5,609 nucleotides of DNA. Origin: Deltaproteobacteria bacterium RBG_16_54_11 (GTDB taxonomy: Bacteria > Desulfobacterota > B13-G15 > RBG-16-54-18). This document shows positions 5,049-5,609 of this stretch, piece after piece. The stretch is from assembly GCA_001797905.1 (NCBI GenBank), contig MGQS01000138.1, positions 1,677-7,285 of the forward strand. The letters are read 5' to 3'. Each line of letters starts with the position of its first letter. Position 1 is the first letter of the stretch. A program made the position numbers and the translations under genes. Under the pieces are notes generated by a model. That model did no database searches and was not told the origin of the DNA. It saw only the letters and a list, made by a program, of their open reading frames with translations.

Positions 5049-5609
5049 GATATGCTTCTGACATAACCAACCTGATCGGTACAACACCATTGGTCAGGAT
5101 CAACCGTCTCGTGGGACGCAACAACCTCGTGCTCGCCAAATTGGAGATGTTCAATCCTCTTTCCTCGGTGAAGGACAGGATCGGGCTATCGATGATCGAG
5201 GATGCCGAACAAAGAGGGATCATCAAGGCGGGTGATGTTATTGTTGAGCCCACCAGCGGCAACACCGGCATCGCCCTCGCCTTTGTCTGCGCGGCTCGTG
5301 GCTATCGGCTGATCCTCACGATGCCCGATAGCATGAGCATCGAGAGGAGAAAGATCCTCCGCATACTCGGGGCCGAGATAGTTCTGACACCGGCGGCAGA
5401 TGGCATGAGGGGGGCGATACAGAAGGCAGAGGAGATGACCAAAGAGCTCAAGGCCTTTATGCCGCAGCAGTTTGAGAATCCGGCCAACCCCGCCATCCAC
5501 CGTCGCTGCACCGCAGAGGAGATCTGGCAGGACACGGACGGACAGGTGGATATCTTCGTGGCCGGGGTCGGCACCGGTGGCACCATTACCGGCGTGGCGG
5601 GGGTTTTGA
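5045..5609 (+). CDS. cysK: Cysteine synthase (O-acetylserine sulfhydrylase), 3' partial
   Basis: This PLP enzyme replaces the acetyl group of O-acetylserine with sulfide to form L-cysteine in the cytoplasm. The frame is open from ATG 5045 to the window end: 188 codons plus one base, about 60% of the usual 305-310 residues. Visible landmarks are the N-terminal LIGTTPLVRIN (10-20), NPLSSVKDRIG with the PLP Lys at 43, the substrate loop PTSGNTGIA (69-77), MPDSMSIERRKIL (93-105), QQFENPANPAIH (141-152), and the PLP-phosphate loop GTGGT (176-180). The ERRK stretch is typical of CysK. A CysM-like enzyme that accepts sulfur from a thiocarboxylate carrier cannot be ruled out without the C-terminal part, and the adjacent E1-like gene makes that alternative worth keeping. 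GGAGGG at 5034-5039 lies 5 nt before the start, inside the last codons of the upstream gene, and the ATGA overlap shows tight coupling. Confidence 0.94.
   Translation, partial: MRYASDITNLIGTTPLVRINRLVGRNNLVLAKLEMFNPLSSVKDRIGLSMIEDAEQRGIIKAGDVIVEPTSGNTGIALAFVCAARGYRLILTMPDSMSIERRKILRILGAEIVLTPAADGMRGAIQKAEEMTKELKAFMPQQFENPANPAIHRRCTAEEIWQDTDGQVDIFVAGVGTGGTITGVAGVL

Overview
The window looks like chromosomal DNA from an anaerobic bacterium. The best guess is a Desulfobacterota (deltaproteobacterial) or similar sulfidic-habitat lineage. This is inferred from gene content: an FdhD-type formate dehydrogenase accessory protein, a DUF39/HcyBio homocysteine-biosynthesis protein paired with a NIL-domain ferredoxin, and an Rrf2 regulator next to cysteine desulfurase and cysteine synthase. 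The first pair is best known from methanogens and sulfidic anaerobes. No rRNA or phylogenetic marker is present, so the taxonomy is only suggestive. All seven genes lie on the + strand, and the window is almost fully coding.

Layout. Positions 1-728 hold the 3' part of fdhD, whose start lies upstream of the window. Positions 729-902 (174 bp) are the only sizeable intergenic gap. It holds a short hairpin, a possible 24-codon ORF, and a sigma70-like promoter (TTGACA-N17-AACAAT) just before an Rrf2/IscR-type regulator (903-1346). The regulator overlaps a NifS/IscS-type cysteine desulfurase (1325-2521). Then come HcyBio (2589-3797, alternative start 2583), a NIL-domain plus 2x[4Fe-4S] ferredoxin (3808-4215), a HesA/MoeB/ThiF-type E1-like adenylyltransferase (4275-5048), and cysteine synthase (from 5045, cut off by the window end).

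How the genes may work together. From Rrf2 onward the genes form one likely operon, with gaps of -22, 61-67, 10, 59 and -4 bp. The proposed theme is assimilation of reduced sulfur. CysK would fix sulfide or a protein-bound sulfur into cysteine, and the desulfurase would turn cysteine into enzyme-bound persulfide. HcyBio with the NIL-ferredoxin would insert sulfur at the aspartate-semialdehyde level to make homocysteine for methionine. The E1-like protein would activate the C terminus of a small ubiquitin-like sulfur carrier that is not encoded in the window. The Rrf2 protein keeps three cysteines suited to an Fe-S cluster and probably controls the operon in response to Fe-S or cysteine status.

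Each family is known. What deserves attention is that two alternative homocysteine/cysteine sulfur-transfer strategies (HcyBio plus ferredoxin, and E1-activated sulfur carrier) sit with a cysteine desulfurase in one regulated unit that has no IscU/NifU scaffold in view. No mobile element, tRNA, rRNA, CRISPR array or convincing intrinsic terminator was seen.
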